Shown here: piece by piece, positions 13,361-25,732 of the stretch
Position numbering within the stretch: position 1 is the stretch's first letter
Layout of the letters: each line of letters starts with the position of its first letter
Source of the DNA: Stichopus chloronotus
Lineage: Eukaryota; Echinodermata; Holothuroidea; Aspidochirotida; Stichopodidae
Assembly (NCBI GenBank): GCA_021234535.1
Contig: CM037829.1
Coordinates: 33,913,976 to 33,977,975, forward strand
Direction: 5' to 3'
DNA: 64,000 bases
Translations under genes and position numbers: made by a program
Notes under the pieces: model-generated
What the model was told of the DNA's origin: nothing
The model's database searches: none
The model's input: the letters and a program-made list of their open reading frames with translations, nothing else

Positions 13361-14384
13361 GAGACTACACTGCCAAACTCTCAAGGATAAATTAGTCAAT
13401 CATCAAACTGCACAGCGCCACCATTGTAGTTTCACACTGAAGATGTAGAAGGCATGAAAGTGTCTGCAGCACACACACAGGTGCCTCAAAGCTGCCAGTT
13501 TGCATTAAGTTACAAGAAACTAATGAAAAGAAAGCTAAAAATTATGAAGGTCAGCCTCATCAGTGCAGACAGAATTTTTTTGAGGTTGGCAAAGCTGAAG
13601 TGTCCCAATAATGTTCGCAACGTCACATTTTTCCCTGCTTGGAAACGATTTTGTGTGTGGGTGTGTGTTTGTGAGTGACTTTGAGTTGCTTCTTCTTGAT
13701 GACATGGTTCAGGGATATTAATGATGTTATCGGGAGGCAAAATTAAGTTTGGGGAAAACATAAGTTTCCCTCTTTTCTATCTGTTTCCCTCCATCATACT
13801 CTGATCTCACACATGCTGTGCATTTGAGGTCATACCCAGACTCTGTTCGTTTTTGCCCGTTCTCGTGGCATTTCCTATCGAGAAAACAAGGAACGTTCAA
13901 TCTGTTATGTATCCTTTGATTTTATCAAAGTCGTGATGCAGACTTCTTCAGCACTGGCAGCTCTCCGGGGATGCCGTTTCAACGAGATTTTGATGAATGC
14001 CAAACGATATTTCCCGCATTTCGGAACTTTTTCCACTCAGATCTCTCTCTAGAAAGCTACCGGCTCTTAAAAAGGTTTTCTTTCTCAAAACATGCCTCAA
14101 GCTCGAGAAAGTTACATAAACTTGAGACAGTTATATGAAATGCATGCCTTCGTTTCTTCATTGCTTCTGTTTTGATATTGTTTTGATCACTAGGATAGAA
14201 TTTGAACCAAAAAATTCCTGGGAGATGAAGATGAGATATGATAAGAAAAGGGAACCTATCAAAGGTGTTCCATTATATTTTGAATTTTGATCGCTGCAGG
14301 TTCCTTCGTGCAGGCAGGAATTGATTGGTAAGATGGAGAGAGGTCTTTGCTCTCATCTGACAAGAGATCCAATTCTTAAATGTG

Positions 14385-14428
14385 CTCTCTCTTTCTCTCG
14401 CTCTTTCTCTCTCTCTTTCTCTGTCTCT
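14385..14428. repeat. CT-rich microsatellite
   Basis: Imperfect CTCTTTCTCT repeats. Confidence 0.85.
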
Positions 14429-16122
14429 GGGAGATGTAAACAGAGAGGTCTAACATTTCTGCATGCATCCAGCGATATTACAGTCAAAAGGCGATGTTAG
14501 AGACTTTTTCCCTCATTTTGTCTTGTTTTAGAACTGCGCTCAAAAGATATGTTACCGGTCACCTAAACATTTAATAGCTGTTACTATTACTTTTGAGTGT
14601 GTTGTGGTTGTTTATAATTAACTACAGTTAGCACAGTTTGGTGTCAGCATGTACAGCTTTTGTAAGGAGTTTCCTTTCATAGTGGTAGGGGGAAACATTC
14701 TGTGGAGAACTTGTCGTTTTGGTGCAAATTTCAGTGAACCTCACAAAGTGTTTGATGGTACAAAATGGAAATAATCGTTGTGACGTTTAGTAGCTAGGGG
14801 ACAGTTAAGCCTGTGATATAAGTTTGCTAATTAAAGACAGAAGTGAATATGTTTCTTGATGCGACCATGGTTACGGAGGACAACCATGCTGCAATGCATA
14901 CAACGTTGCTCCAAAATTCAGGGAACTTACATAATTGTCAGGTTTTAGTTTGTTCGCAAACCAGGAATGTTTTCTCCTTGGAGAGTTTTTTTTTTTTGCA
15001 TGAGTCAGAGGATGCCATAAGCAAACGGGGAGTGATGTAAAGGCCCTTTAGGCTATTGTTCAGAAAGTTTTAACCCATTGTGCACCTCCCCATGTCTCAC
15101 TTTTGCCATCACCCCTGTTTCTCCTCAGAGCCGGTTGCATTAATCTAAGAGGAGATGTTGTATTGCTGCAGTCCTCTTAATCTCCTGGCTCCCTCAATTA
15201 ACTCTTCCAAAATACTGTAGATATGAAGGAATTATTTTTCAGTCCCTCTTCCAGAAGCTGAGAATTTGTTTGCAGGATCTGGTGGAGACTTGTTGGCCCC
15301 AGCTCGTTATCTGTTAATACATGAGTGGGCGTTTAATGCATTCCTGCAGTTGCCAGGACCCGCACAGGTGTTTTGCAGCCCAGTTACATAATTTCATCAA
15401 AGACATGATTTTTTTTTTCTTTTTCTCCCCAATGGCGATAATTCCTAGTGCACTGTTAGCTCACTGTCATCCAGGAGGCAGAAAAACTTTGTGCTAAAAG
15501 ATCGATGAAATTATGGCAAGGTTTCTCCTAATGGGAGGCTATGAGACAAGGTTTTAGATTTCCATTGTATTTGCAAGGACGGTTTGTTCAATCGCATATG
15601 CTTTGTGTACAATATTGCAGATCAGATAAACATTCTCTAAATTTTTTTTAGCGGTGTGTCAAATAGATTATTCAAAAATCCTTGTGATGGTAACGCTATG
15701 ACAGGCAGTGTTTTCAGAAACGGGGAACCCCAGTCCGAAGGCGATCTGGAAATCCAGTCTAAGTTAGTTTCATGCTGAGGTGTTACAGTACTGTGTAGTA
15801 CTCTTTTTCTGTAATTTGGGTACTTTTTCCTGCAGTTTCCCACCTACCCATTACCTTACTGTACTCTCTAGTCATTTTTGTATTTTGAGTATTATATTTT
15901 ATAATTGTATCATCTAACAGTGCACCTTCTTGAAGAAACAAAATTCAACTGAGCCTAAAAAAAATTTAGCCTCAATTTTGTGTTCAAAAGTAATAAGTGA
16001 AAGGGTACTGTAGATAGACAGACAGTAGCAATGCTTTAGAAAGTTGTGTAAATTATTCTCGATGGTTGTCCCCTATATGCAGACTCACCACCTGCAAAGT
16101 AGAAGATTACGTTATGTGAGAA

Positions 16123-16500
16123 GTTTGATGATGTTAGTGAACTCAAAACAATTCGATTTGCCTGTTGCATCATTTAAGGGTGGCCTATAAACCACATCTT
16201 TATATCCGATGCACTGTACTTGAACCAACCAACAGTCAAAAGTTGTTTAAAACCACTTCTGATACCTGTAGTTGTCCCCTGATAGTGTATATCAAGCTGC
16301 AACAAGTAGTGGATCAACCTACTTAGTTTGCTTTAATTCATATATACTGTTTGATGATATTAATGAACTTAAAATAATCAAAATTGCCTTTTAAATGGTT
16401 TTTGGATAGCTATACATAATCGCATGTTTGAATCAACATAATTAAAATACAAACAACTGTCAAAAATTGTAGTAACCATTCCTGATAGTTGTGATGATGT
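16123..16500. repeat. Diverged tandem duplication, 226-bp period, two units
   Basis: GTTTGATGATGTTAGTGAACT at 16123 is matched by GTTTGATGATATTAATGAACT at 16349. Further colinear matches include AACAGTCAAAAGTTGT against AACTGTCAAAAATTGT, and TGATACCTGTAGTTGT against TGATAGTTGT. The units differ substantially, so the duplication is old. Confidence 0.65.
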
Positions 16501-17204
16501 TGACACAATTGTTTGCTGACATTGTTTTGGGCAAAGCACATCATCACACCTTCAAATCAATGTACTACCTTTTGCAAACTTTGGCGCTTTTTTTTTCAAA
16601 GCTGTAAAAGCCGCCAGAGTTAAGACCCCGTGCAGCTAAAAGAGTGCATGTCGAACAAATCTGTTGTATTTCAGTTGCAGTTTGTTTTACAACAGCAATA
16701 TATCCCCATAATGACAGATTATACAATTTGTAAAAGGTTAATAAAATTATTGTTGTGAATGAAAGTATTGTACTGTTAAAATCCCCTCAGGGCTTGAAAA
16801 CTTCCCAGAGAGAAAGAAAATAAAAATATGTATAAACAAGGAAAAGCAAAAGATCCTCCCCCCATATCTTTGCCACACACCCGCCATCCTACAGTTCCCC
16901 ACCTCTAGCATTAATCAGTACAAGTAAAATATTGTGAGAAACCTTTCCTCAGAGACCCAACTGACGGACTTAATGGGTTATTTTGGGGCAGTGTGTTCAT
17001 AATGGATCTATACATGAGACATTTTTGTGTTCATGATTTTTGTAAGCATTTTCTGTGGGCGTATACAAAAGACCACATGCATGTCTCTACATTCACTGGC
17101 AGTGTTCTCGCAAACCAATGTCATGATGGTTTCTCTCATCATTTTTGTGTCATTTCTGAAGTTGCTCACTCAGTTAACATTGATGCCTGAAGTGTACATC
17201 TTGA

Positions 17205-17245
17205 TTCATCATCATCATCGCCGTCATCATCCTCATCACCATCAA
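17205..17245. repeat. CAT/ATC microsatellite
   Basis: Imperfect ATC repeats, with histidine-rich spurious translation on the + strand. Confidence 0.85.
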
Positions 17246-18847
17246 TTATAAACTGATTGAAATTGCAAACAGAGTAAAAACTGTAAGCGCCAAAAGAAAC
17301 AATTTATGTATATTCGAACCGTCATTTCTTTTCTTCAGTTTGAAGTACATTTATCATCCAGCTTTTATGGATTGTAGTATTAAACAACGATCGTACAGCA
17401 ACTGCGTGCTATCTGTGACCCCCATTTTGGTAATTAAGGCAAACTAATTTACTAAGTGATCCTGAAGCAGTGGTTTCTTTCATCTCAATGGTGACTTATC
17501 AAAATTTCAGTGATTATGGTTATTATTTATTTTTTTGATGAAAAAAGCTGTTTTTTTTGTAATTTTCTAACCTCAGAGTCCTACTTGGTAGGTGTTTGTG
17601 GTGTGCGTGCATCTGTGTGTGTGTGTGTCTGCATTAATAACTTTGTTACATCAGATATACGTGATTAGAATGAGGTGATGGAGAGGTACCATTCAAGGAG
17701 ACATTTTTATTTGACCTTGACGTCTGTCAAAAGGATTTCTGCATCTCCTTTCTGATGGCTGAGGGATTTTGACTAGCTTGGAATGTTCTGACACCCTCAT
17801 CAATCGTACGAGACGTGGATGAAATGTTCTTGTGACGTTCTGTAGGTGTTGCCTGTGCACGCAGTCTGACAGATAAATTTTGTATAACTAGTCTCCAAAA
17901 TGTGTGCATATCCTTGAATAACTTCGCAAATTTCTAAGGTTGGTACCCTGCTGTTGGTGAAGCTGACATATCCAAAAGGTTTTTCAAAGGGTTTAGTTAA
18001 AACATCTTGTAGTGTTTTCCTCCTGTAAGAACTTGATATACTTGTATCCAAACTCCTTTCAGATCTACACAGCAAAATGTCCTAGATTGGGCCATGGAGG
18101 GATTTGAGAAACATTGAATTATCCAGCCATTGTACACGCTGAACCTCACTCACTTTAATATCCTGTATTGGATGTATGACAAGTAGTTGGGTATGCTAAC
18201 AGTTTTGTCTTCATGCTCCCGTATGCCTTCTCAAGACATTAGTACTTCTTCTTTATCATGTCATGTTGCACAGAGCCAGATATTTCATTTTTGTCCTTCT
18301 TTTTTGTTCTTTCTTGTAATTACAATAGCACGCTTTTTGTTGAGGTAGAAGATCTTTTTCTTTCCTGAGGAATTCTTTTGTACTGTACTGCAGGGAACCG
18401 TTTGTAAATTGTGTTGAAATAGGAAAATTCTTCGGTGGCCAAATGGTGTAATGAATTTACACGGTCGTATGCACAGATTTTGACAATTCTTTTTCAGTTC
18501 CTTGCTTTAACAAAGGAACTTATGAAGTCAAGTTGGCACGCTTGTTTATGTTATGCATTTGGAATACGAGGTATGTGATGCAACAGCTCAGTACCAAAGT
18601 GTTCGATATTTTCTCAAACTTAGTGTGTATGTGTATGATATTGAGTAGATGTGTACTGTAGTTTTGTGGGAGGTTATAGGTCGTTGGGGATCACCAGGAG
18701 AAAAAAGGTGAATTTCACTGAGTTGCTTTAACTCAATGTCCATTGCTCAAACTGTGACATAATTTTTAGGATAAGATAGATTGGAAGGTGGTCAAATATT
18801 GAAACATTAACCTTATTAATTGTTAAGAGTCAAATGGTCAGAAAGTG

Positions 18848-18878
18848 ATGTTTTGTTGATAGTGCATCAACAAAACAT
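18848..18878. repeat. Perfect 13-bp stem, 5-nt loop hairpin
   Basis: Arms ATGTTTTGTTGAT (18848-18860) and ATCAACAAAACAT (18866-18878) flank AGTGC. Just downstream lies TGACCTAAAGGTTATGACCTTT-type sequence. The stem is too short for a typical microRNA precursor. The role is unknown. Confidence 0.75.
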
Positions 18879-20312
18879 GTTTTTGACCTAAAGGTTATGA
18901 CCTTTTTGTGATGCCTGGATAGGACAAACCAAATCGAAAAAGGCAATTATACTACCCCCCATATGATTCTCCTAGCTCAAGTCATTGATATGTTAGTAAA
19001 AGCTTATGAAAGGTGAAACCTTTAACAGGGCTATATAGGCATGACTTTTGCAGACCTCATTAGACAGGCATTCTGCTCATCATGACACGTTTTATCATAC
19101 AAAATTTCGCCTTTTAGAGGCAAAAAACCCCTAACCCTGATGGTACTTCTGCAATCCTGTCATGTTACATATCAAACAGGAGAGTCTTCTAGAGACACAT
19201 CCTCCAGATAGAGTGATCGTTGCTGCCATAAAAGGAATTATGTAAATAGACACGTTATGTTCCAAGCTTTTGCCAAATGATGTCTCTGCGTAGCAAATCG
19301 GGATAGTCATCATCAGCTCTGTAAATATGGAAACACCTTAAGTGGGACGCGCAAGCTTTTCCGTTGATGTAAATTTGTGACTAATTAGCAAGGGGGGAGC
19401 ATCCTTTCTGGGGCTCCTCTCATTTCCGTTGTGCGGTGTTATGCATGAACTATTGCAGAGGAATTAGTTTCTGCTAGCTCTCATCGCAGCAAATATGCTA
19501 AATACATAAATGCAGTATCTGCAGTTTTCTTTTGACTCCTTTTCCACAGAAATATCACAAAAATGTCACAGAAATGTCACAGAAATGTAGGAATGCATCT
19601 TTACTGTCACTCATGTGTCTGAAATGACTCATTGACTTTTTGGACGAGTTTTAATCCCTTCAGCAACACATTGTTAACTTGGATTTCCATATATCCGTTT
19701 ATTTAGATCCATCAAACTCAAAATTTACCTCCATAGTGAAATAACTACACCCTTTCCATGCGTCCGTCTCCCGTAATCTGTCGTCGCACATGTCGGATTC
19801 AGTTGTTCCTTGGTCCATATTTTGCGGACGTATGGACGCCAAATGACAGAGGTGCTTGCACCTTTCTGAAGTCATACCGATTGCATTGTATCGATGGAAA
19901 TGAACTTCATGTAGGTAAAATGACAGATGACGTACATGGCAGATGTTAAACAGCTGCAGTATATTCAATGCCACCGGCAGGGAATTAGCTGATTGTCACT
20001 TGATCAGGACTGAAGAATTTCTGACGTCCACGAGATGCACGTGTATGCCCGCTCGAGCCCACAAACCTCCAAAACTTAAAATGGATGCTCCTCGTGCAAT
20101 CACGTAAAGTGAACGTCTTCCGATCTTTGCAAACATTAATTGACAGTCCATTAAATATTGATCAGATTTTATGCTAAATTTCAGTGACCTTTCCTATTTC
20201 TTTTATTTTTTTTGGCCATTTGTGATTTCACTTTAGTTTTTTTAGAAGTCATAAATGTTTGAATGTTGTTGGATGTAGACATGACCCATCTGCATACATG
20301 AAAGTGCATTCT

Positions 20313-20342
20313 CCCATCCATCCATCCATCCATCCATCCATC
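20313..20342. repeat. (CATC)n microsatellite
   Basis: Seven consecutive CATC units. Confidence 0.9.
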
Positions 20343-22343
20343 AGCAATGTCTTTATTAATCGATGTAAAGACTTAGAATTACCATTTCATCCTCCTCTGG
20401 ATGTCATCACTGATGCGAACCACGGAAATTCTGTGAAGCGAAAGAACGTCACAATTATCGTAGGATAGGCCTACGGCATCCAGCCTTTTTTTTTTGTAAC
20501 ATTGTGTCAGCTGCACGGTGCATTATTCATTTTGATATCAAACAGTCACCTGTTGCTAATCTTTAATCATAAAAACTTTATGAACCATATTAATATCACT
20601 CCTCGTAAACTAGCCATTTATGGAGCGGTATACAGTCATTAGCTTCCATTAGTTTGAAGGACGTCACGCAAAATTTTAGCTTATTCGATGGTTTTTCATA
20701 GTGAAATCAAAATTAATCTTGTGAATTAATTATAGGATCTTGCAGAACACAGTTCAAAGTTTTGCCTCTCCATACTAATAGTAAACTTGAAGCAAGCAGG
20801 CATGCTATTGTGAATGCAGAAAAAAAAAATGACTTAAATTGGCATTTGTTTTACTTCACGGTTTAGTCGAATGTTCATCGGTGATGCGACCAGTAAATTC
20901 ATAAGCTCACATCCACAAGCCCAATGACTAAACACAACCGCAGCATTCGATAGCAGAACTATGATAGCGAAAGCATGTTCCGGCCATGCCCCACGCAGTG
21001 ACATCACATTGAAATGCTCTACAAGAAACATGAACTCTCATTAAATGTGGCATGTGGGAATTGAGTGCTACTTTGCTCAAATGTCCATGTTTTATTTCTT
21101 TCAAATATCTTTCTCTTATCACAAACAGTCTCCAACTCCATCTGCCTGTGAATGAAATCCAGTTGACTAGATCACTCTGCATTCTCTCATCTTGTTTTGT
21201 CTGTTCTCTGTTTTTTTTTTTTTTTTTAATTTTTTCTCATCGGTGTTGGCAGTGGAATGGAAGGAGAAGGGGCAGTTTTAACAAATATTAAACAACCTGC
21301 AGTTTTGAGAACCACATCCCTGATCCTCCCCCAGAGCTCTCCCCTTCCCTTCTCTCCCCCCCCCCCCCCTCTTAGGAGAATGGACGAAGGACAGGAATCA
21401 CTCTGGGATAAACAAAACACTTATTTTTTGCATCTTCTGGGTGGCTCTTCTTAGAGGAAGATGATAATATGTACCCTCTGTACCTCTTACAATTGTATCT
21501 ATCTTAATCTCCCGTGAGCCCGATTTGCTGCGTATTCAACTAAATTCGATTGATTTTTCTTGAGCATTTGCAATAAAAGGGGAAAAGAAGGCAGGGGAAA
21601 AAAAACCACAGGCCAGTATTGATTTTTAGTTTGCTCACTCTGCCCCGGAGGGGGGGTCTTTCGCATTCCTTTTAACATCTCTCATCTCTTGAACAATTCC
21701 GTCTTTCACGGCTAGTCGAGCGACCTTCAATGTGGTACGCTACATCAAATAGAAGGTTCCCATTCATCATCCAAAGATAGTGGAGAAAGCAAGTGAACAA
21801 ATTCTTCCCTGCCCCCCAAAAAAAATTGAAAAGAAGGAAAGTATGTCAAGGTTATAACAAGATATTTCCAATGTTCAGTAACATGAAATCAAAGTGATGT
21901 TGTTGTAACAATATCTCTTGCATCCCCTTTGGCCCAAACTATCCTGTTTTATATTCATCAAACCAACACTTTGGGTATTTTTAAGAGTAATTTGAAGTAT
22001 TTACCTCTTTAGGAACAAGTTTAGCGTTCAATTTTTTCATATGCTGTACAGATTGCATTTGTTTGTATGTACTTCTTACTTTTCCCACAGGACCTTTCTA
22101 CACCTCGTCCTTAGCCCTCTGTCATGCTGTTGAGCAGTAGGAGATGCTAGTGACAGTCGCTACATTAACATTTATTATGATTTATTTTTAGATTGTCAAT
22201 TCCATTTGATTTATGGTTTGAAAATGATTCCAGTCATTCAGTGCATTTTCTTCCTCAGTTGCACTTTTGATTTGTTGTTTTTTTTTTAATTCTTGTCTTT
22301 CTCTTTCTCTGCTAATCTTCTTCATATTTGGCCACGGTCTCAG

Positions 22344-22483
22344 GGATCTTCCATGCTGAGCATTCGACCCTCCAAGTCGTTGGACGAAGATGACGAAGAG
22401 CTGTCCGAAGACGACGACAAAGACAGGGGGACAGAAAAATATGACACGAGGAGAATGACCAAGAAGTCATCGGATACGTACAT
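22344..22483 (+). CDS. Exon 2 of the main gene (acidic; candidate mutually exclusive exon)
   Basis: A long T/C tract, a CTAAT branch-like motif and GGTCTCAG precede the exon, and the donor is ACAT|GTGAGT. It enters in phase 0 and leaves in phase 2. It encodes about 46 residues starting GSSMLSIRPSKSLDEDDEEL, followed by an acidic run and a basic YDTRRMTKKSSDTY tail. The final two bases (AT) join T of the exon at 23956 to make Ile. Entry and exit phases equal those of the block at 23328-23404. The charge pattern suggests a disordered linker. No domain was recognised. Confidence 0.8.
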
Positions 22484-22699
22484 GTGAGTAGGCTGTCTGG
22501 ACAATTCATTATTAAGGAGGCCATGCCCAGTGGCTCTGTGTATGTAACTAAAGGGACAAATGTTACAAACCTTTAAATCTTGTGGTCAGAACAGTCAGTT
22601 CAGTGAGGAATTTGTCGAGGGATATGGTATGGTACTCGACAAGGGGCACCCTGAGACTCACCTCCGTATGATGGTTGGGGCTTTGCAGGGTTTGATTGT

Positions 22700-23050
22700 C
22701 TTGGTCTGGTTGTAAACATGCTATCTCAAGGAGGGACGTTTGGACAGATCTCTTAATCAGTTTGTATGTGACCCACATTAATTAAGGTCAAGACCTTTGT
22801 TTTGTATGGAGGTTAAAGGTCGTTTGTACCATACTGAGTGCAAAAACCCTTATGATGGAGGTCATTTGGGGTCGACAAGGGTAAATTTATTAAAACCATG
22901 TACACTTAGAATCTCAGGACAGACAGCTGGGACATACCTCTTATTCATCCAGGTGACCATGTTGAGTGCACGATGCCTATCCATCATCATATTAGGTCAG
23001 CGCAAGTCATCGTGTTACATCTCAATTGGTGACACAATAAAGTACTGTAA
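22700..23050. repeat. Diverged relative of the 52.5-54.0 kb tandem repeat
   Basis: From 22711 the sequence runs TGTAAACATGCTATCTCAAG, then CACATTAATTAAG, then TTTGTTTTGTATGGAGGTTA, then AAAGGTCGTTTG, then ACTGAGTGCAAAAACC. This follows the order of the unit at 52.8 kb (TGTAAACACGATATCTC, CATATTAAGTAG, TTGTTTTTGGTTGAGGTCA, AAGGTCGTTTG). A second, poorer unit continues to about 23050. Only the family resemblance is secure; the boundaries are approximate. Confidence 0.65.
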
Positions 23051-23327
23051 TATTACAAAGACCAAGCATGTTTCACATCCTCACCTTCTGCAGATTTCCA
23101 CATAATGGTGCCCATAAAATCACAAAGTATGTGTAAATTGCGAGCTTTATCAACATACCAAGTAAACTTAGAATCACTATAAACAAAAAGGGGCTTTTTG
23201 AACACATCTAATTCTGTCTTTTGATATGTAATCTTTGCGTTATCTGTCTTTCGTTTTCCTTTGTTTTACTGTATATCTCCCTCTTCACTCCCTCCCCCTT
23301 GGCATCTCACAATAATTTCATCAGCAG

Positions 23328-23404
23328 GAATCCAACCCACATGGTAGTTTTGAGGACGATTTGATTTCCCTTCATGGATCATTCTCTGGTCCCACACTTT
23401 CGCT
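23328..23404 (+). CDS. Alternative exon 2' (phase twin of exon 22344-22483)
   Basis: The acceptor follows a C/T-rich tract and ends CATCAGCAG, a tandem NAGNAG site, so the exon may start at 23325 or 23328. The donor CGCT|GTAAGT is near consensus. The open frame reads ESNPHGSFEDDLISLHGSFS and then GPTLS, entering in phase 0 and leaving in phase 2. The last two bases (CT) plus T of the next exon give Leu. It therefore fits between exon 1 and exon 3 exactly as exon 22344-22483 does. If both were used in series, the frame shifts and a TGA appears within this exon. I read it as a mutually exclusive or alternative cassette, but transcript evidence is absent. Confidence 0.55.
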
Positions 23405-23955
23405 GTAAGTTCAACAAACGTCAGTCATTCCCACTCCATTCTCTCGATAGATCCCCTACGATATCCTTCATCACAGTTTCGTTAATCTCCATTTAGATCA
23501 TTTTGTTCCTTGTTCATGTGAACTTCTTCTGAACCCTTATTATCACCTTGTGAGATCGACTCTGCTTCAGTGGAATCATTTAAACAGCAGGTGTTTTGAT
23601 CAGAGGCTAATCAATTCTCAAGAGGTGGTTATCTTCGGCTGAAAATATGTATGGTTCCCCCCCCTCTTCTGTCCCACCTAAAACTAAAAATGTTTATTTG
23701 TCCAGCATCAAGTCACCTTCTTGTAGGTAATGAAACAACATCATCTTATGCATGCCACAGTTTTGCAAAGAGGTTTGGATAAATGAGATGTTAACTGAGA
23801 GTGTGAGGAAAGTATGGGGTAGATTAAGACGTATGAAGATAAGCGCATCACACTATAACGACCATAGCCCCTCTCCTACTTCTCATGGATCGTTTTGAAG
23901 TTATGTGTCATGTCACATGAGCTGTTTTTTCTTTTTGTCCACTTCTCTCTCGCAG

Positions 23956-24610
23956 TAAAACAGACAATTCAAGAGTCTTCAACCCCAGCCCCAGGAGCTG
24001 GCAGCTACGAGAGAGAATGGAGAAGGTGGCCACTGTGCCTCACGTTCGCGTCCACTCACCGTCACTGACGAGGCACGGGAGTCTTGCCTCCCTGGGAGAG
24101 AGGCGGAACAGGGCTGCCTCCCCTGCAAGCGGGGCCGGAGGGTTTCTCCACCCTCTCTCCCCCGAACCGTCGTCGTCATCTTCGAAGAACCAAAAGGAAA
24201 ACAGACAAGAGATCATCATTCAGACGAAGAGTATTGCTGCAAAGGCAGCGAGGAAGAAGACGACTGGCCACCACTACGATCGTAGGAAAACCTTTGACAA
24301 GACACCTGCCTCCCTTCATTCCCTTCAAGAGGTGGACGAGGTAGAGGAGGAATACGAACCTCCCTCTTACCTGACACCCTCGAGGCTCTCGCGCCACCAC
24401 GTGAGATCGAACAGCCGCAGCTCGCAGATGGCGAGCAGACTGAGCGACCTGGAGGAAGTCGGATCGGCCAGCGGGAAAGACAAGAAGGCGGAAGGTGCCG
24501 ATAAGAGGGTGAATTACCGGGGAGGCGTGAAGAAGATACACATCAGCAATCGGCAGGTGATGCAGCAAAAGATGAAGAGAAGAGGCAACATAGAGGCCAG
24601 TCAGGAGGAG
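23956..24610 (+). CDS. Exon 3 of the main gene (large Ser/Arg/Lys-rich exon)
   Basis: A strong polypyrimidine tract and CTCTCGCAG precede the exon and the donor is GAG|GTAAAT. It enters in phase 2 and leaves in phase 0. It encodes about 218 residues beginning KTDNSRVFNPSPRSWQLRER. Visible features are RHGSLASLGERRNRAASP (possible basophilic kinase or 14-3-3 sites), a five-Ser run, a basic stretch around KAARKKTTGHHYDRRK, an acidic EVDEVEEEYE patch and a basic QQKMKRRG end. Local G+C is clearly above the flanks. The composition indicates disorder, probably a cytoplasmic or nuclear scaffold-like region, but this is inference. An earlier in-phase donor (CAG|GTGATG at 24556/24557) would drop 18 residues. 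Read-through would add 15 residues to a TAA at 24656. Confidence 0.85.
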
Positions 24611-25732
24611 GTAAATAATAAAAGTAAAAAGAAAACAGCTCAGATGAAACAAGTGTAAGAGAAAAGTAGCAAAAGAACAGAGAAACCAAAATATTCATCC
24701 CTTAAGGGTGATCTTGTCTCTCATAACAAAATAGAGAAAGACATTTGGGGGGTTCATCAGACTGTGAGAAACCTGACGAGAGGCAGGCTTGTCACACAAT
24801 GTCTGTTATCAGAGGGAAGATCTATTTGCTGTCCAGATTGTACAGTAGGAAACGGGTTGTTTGTTCAAACATTTGGGCACCGGTGCTGTAGCTTCAAGCG
24901 GTACACAGCCGACTTGTTGCATCAGGATGTCCCTGGGATTGAGTGAGGTGGGAGGTTTGCGCGAGTGAAAATTTTTCCAGCTAATCATCCTTTTTATCCC
25001 TAGTCATCAGGGCAGAGGCATTTGGTTTTAACCCCGCCTCTCTCCTGTATGTGACAGCTTTGTAAAGTGCTGCCCATAATTAAGGCTTTGATGAGGGGAA
25101 AAAAAAAAGGATTGGTGTTCATAGGATTGTTGCACTCCTGGATTTCATCTCCTTCAAAATGCTGTAATGAAGATGTCAGTTTGCAGTCCTGTCAGTCTTG
25201 TGTCAGATGATGCGATATCCTCCCCCATCCCCCCCGGGAAAAGACAACATCATTCCCCAGCTTGTAAGATAACCATGCAGGGAGCTAAAGACATCGATAA
25301 GGAATGACTATTAGATCGATATGTAAAGTTTTCCAGAATATGATATGATAGATCCAAGAAAAAATTATTTCCAAAGTCAGAAAATATCTTTCTTAAGATA
25401 CAGAGGTAAACTTATGGTAGACATTTCAACACTCACAAAAGATGGTTGTGGCCTACAATTATGAGCTTTTCTCATATTTCCCAAATCTTGCATACATTCT
25501 ATGTTAAGATGAACCAACCTCTCTTTTTTCCCGAAAAGTCCACGCGACTCCTGCCATTTCACTGTTCAAGCGAGCATATTTACTTCCTTGCGGTGTTCCC
25601 ACAGCCCATCGATTCGTCTCTCTAGATTCATCACTCATGTAAAGCAAAAGAAAGAAACAGGCAGTTTTTATTTTTATTTGTTTTTCTTTCTTTCTGTTCT
25701 GTAAATCTTTTCTTTTGTTTTCTTTGCCTCAG

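Larger units (their letters stand above)
5105..22343 (+). other. Intron 1 (about 17 kb)
   Basis: This is the predicted intron between two phase-compatible exons. It contains a gact/cagact minisatellite (7098-7400), a hAT MITE (7703-7892), a diverged dispersed repeat (9540-9785), a CCCACTCA-type repeat (10040-10098), a 27-bp triplicate (13281-13360), a CT microsatellite, a 226-bp tandem duplication (16123-16500) and a perfect 13-bp-stem hairpin at 18848-18878. Many 60-90 codon ORFs occur on both strands, but none combines splice signals with coding-like composition. The 3' end has a long T/C tract and a CTAAT branch-point-like string before CAG at 22341-22343. Confidence 0.6.
22484..23955 (+). 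other. Intron between exons 2 and 3, containing an alternative exon and an old repeat
   Basis: The interval holds a decayed copy of the AGGTCA-containing repeat family (22700-23050) and the alternative exon candidate at 23328-23404. The end is a strong pyrimidine tract leading to CTCTCTCGCAG. A 102-codon ORF at 22797-23105 lies in the decayed repeat and is not considered coding. Confidence 0.65.

Noticed and set aside
22797..23105. 102-codon ORF between the alternative exons
   Set aside because: Lies in decayed repeat sequence related to the 52.5-kb array.
24176..24652. 158-codon minus-strand ORF opposite exon 3
   Set aside because: Shadow of the real exon, caused by its higher G+C; the + strand has matching splice phases.
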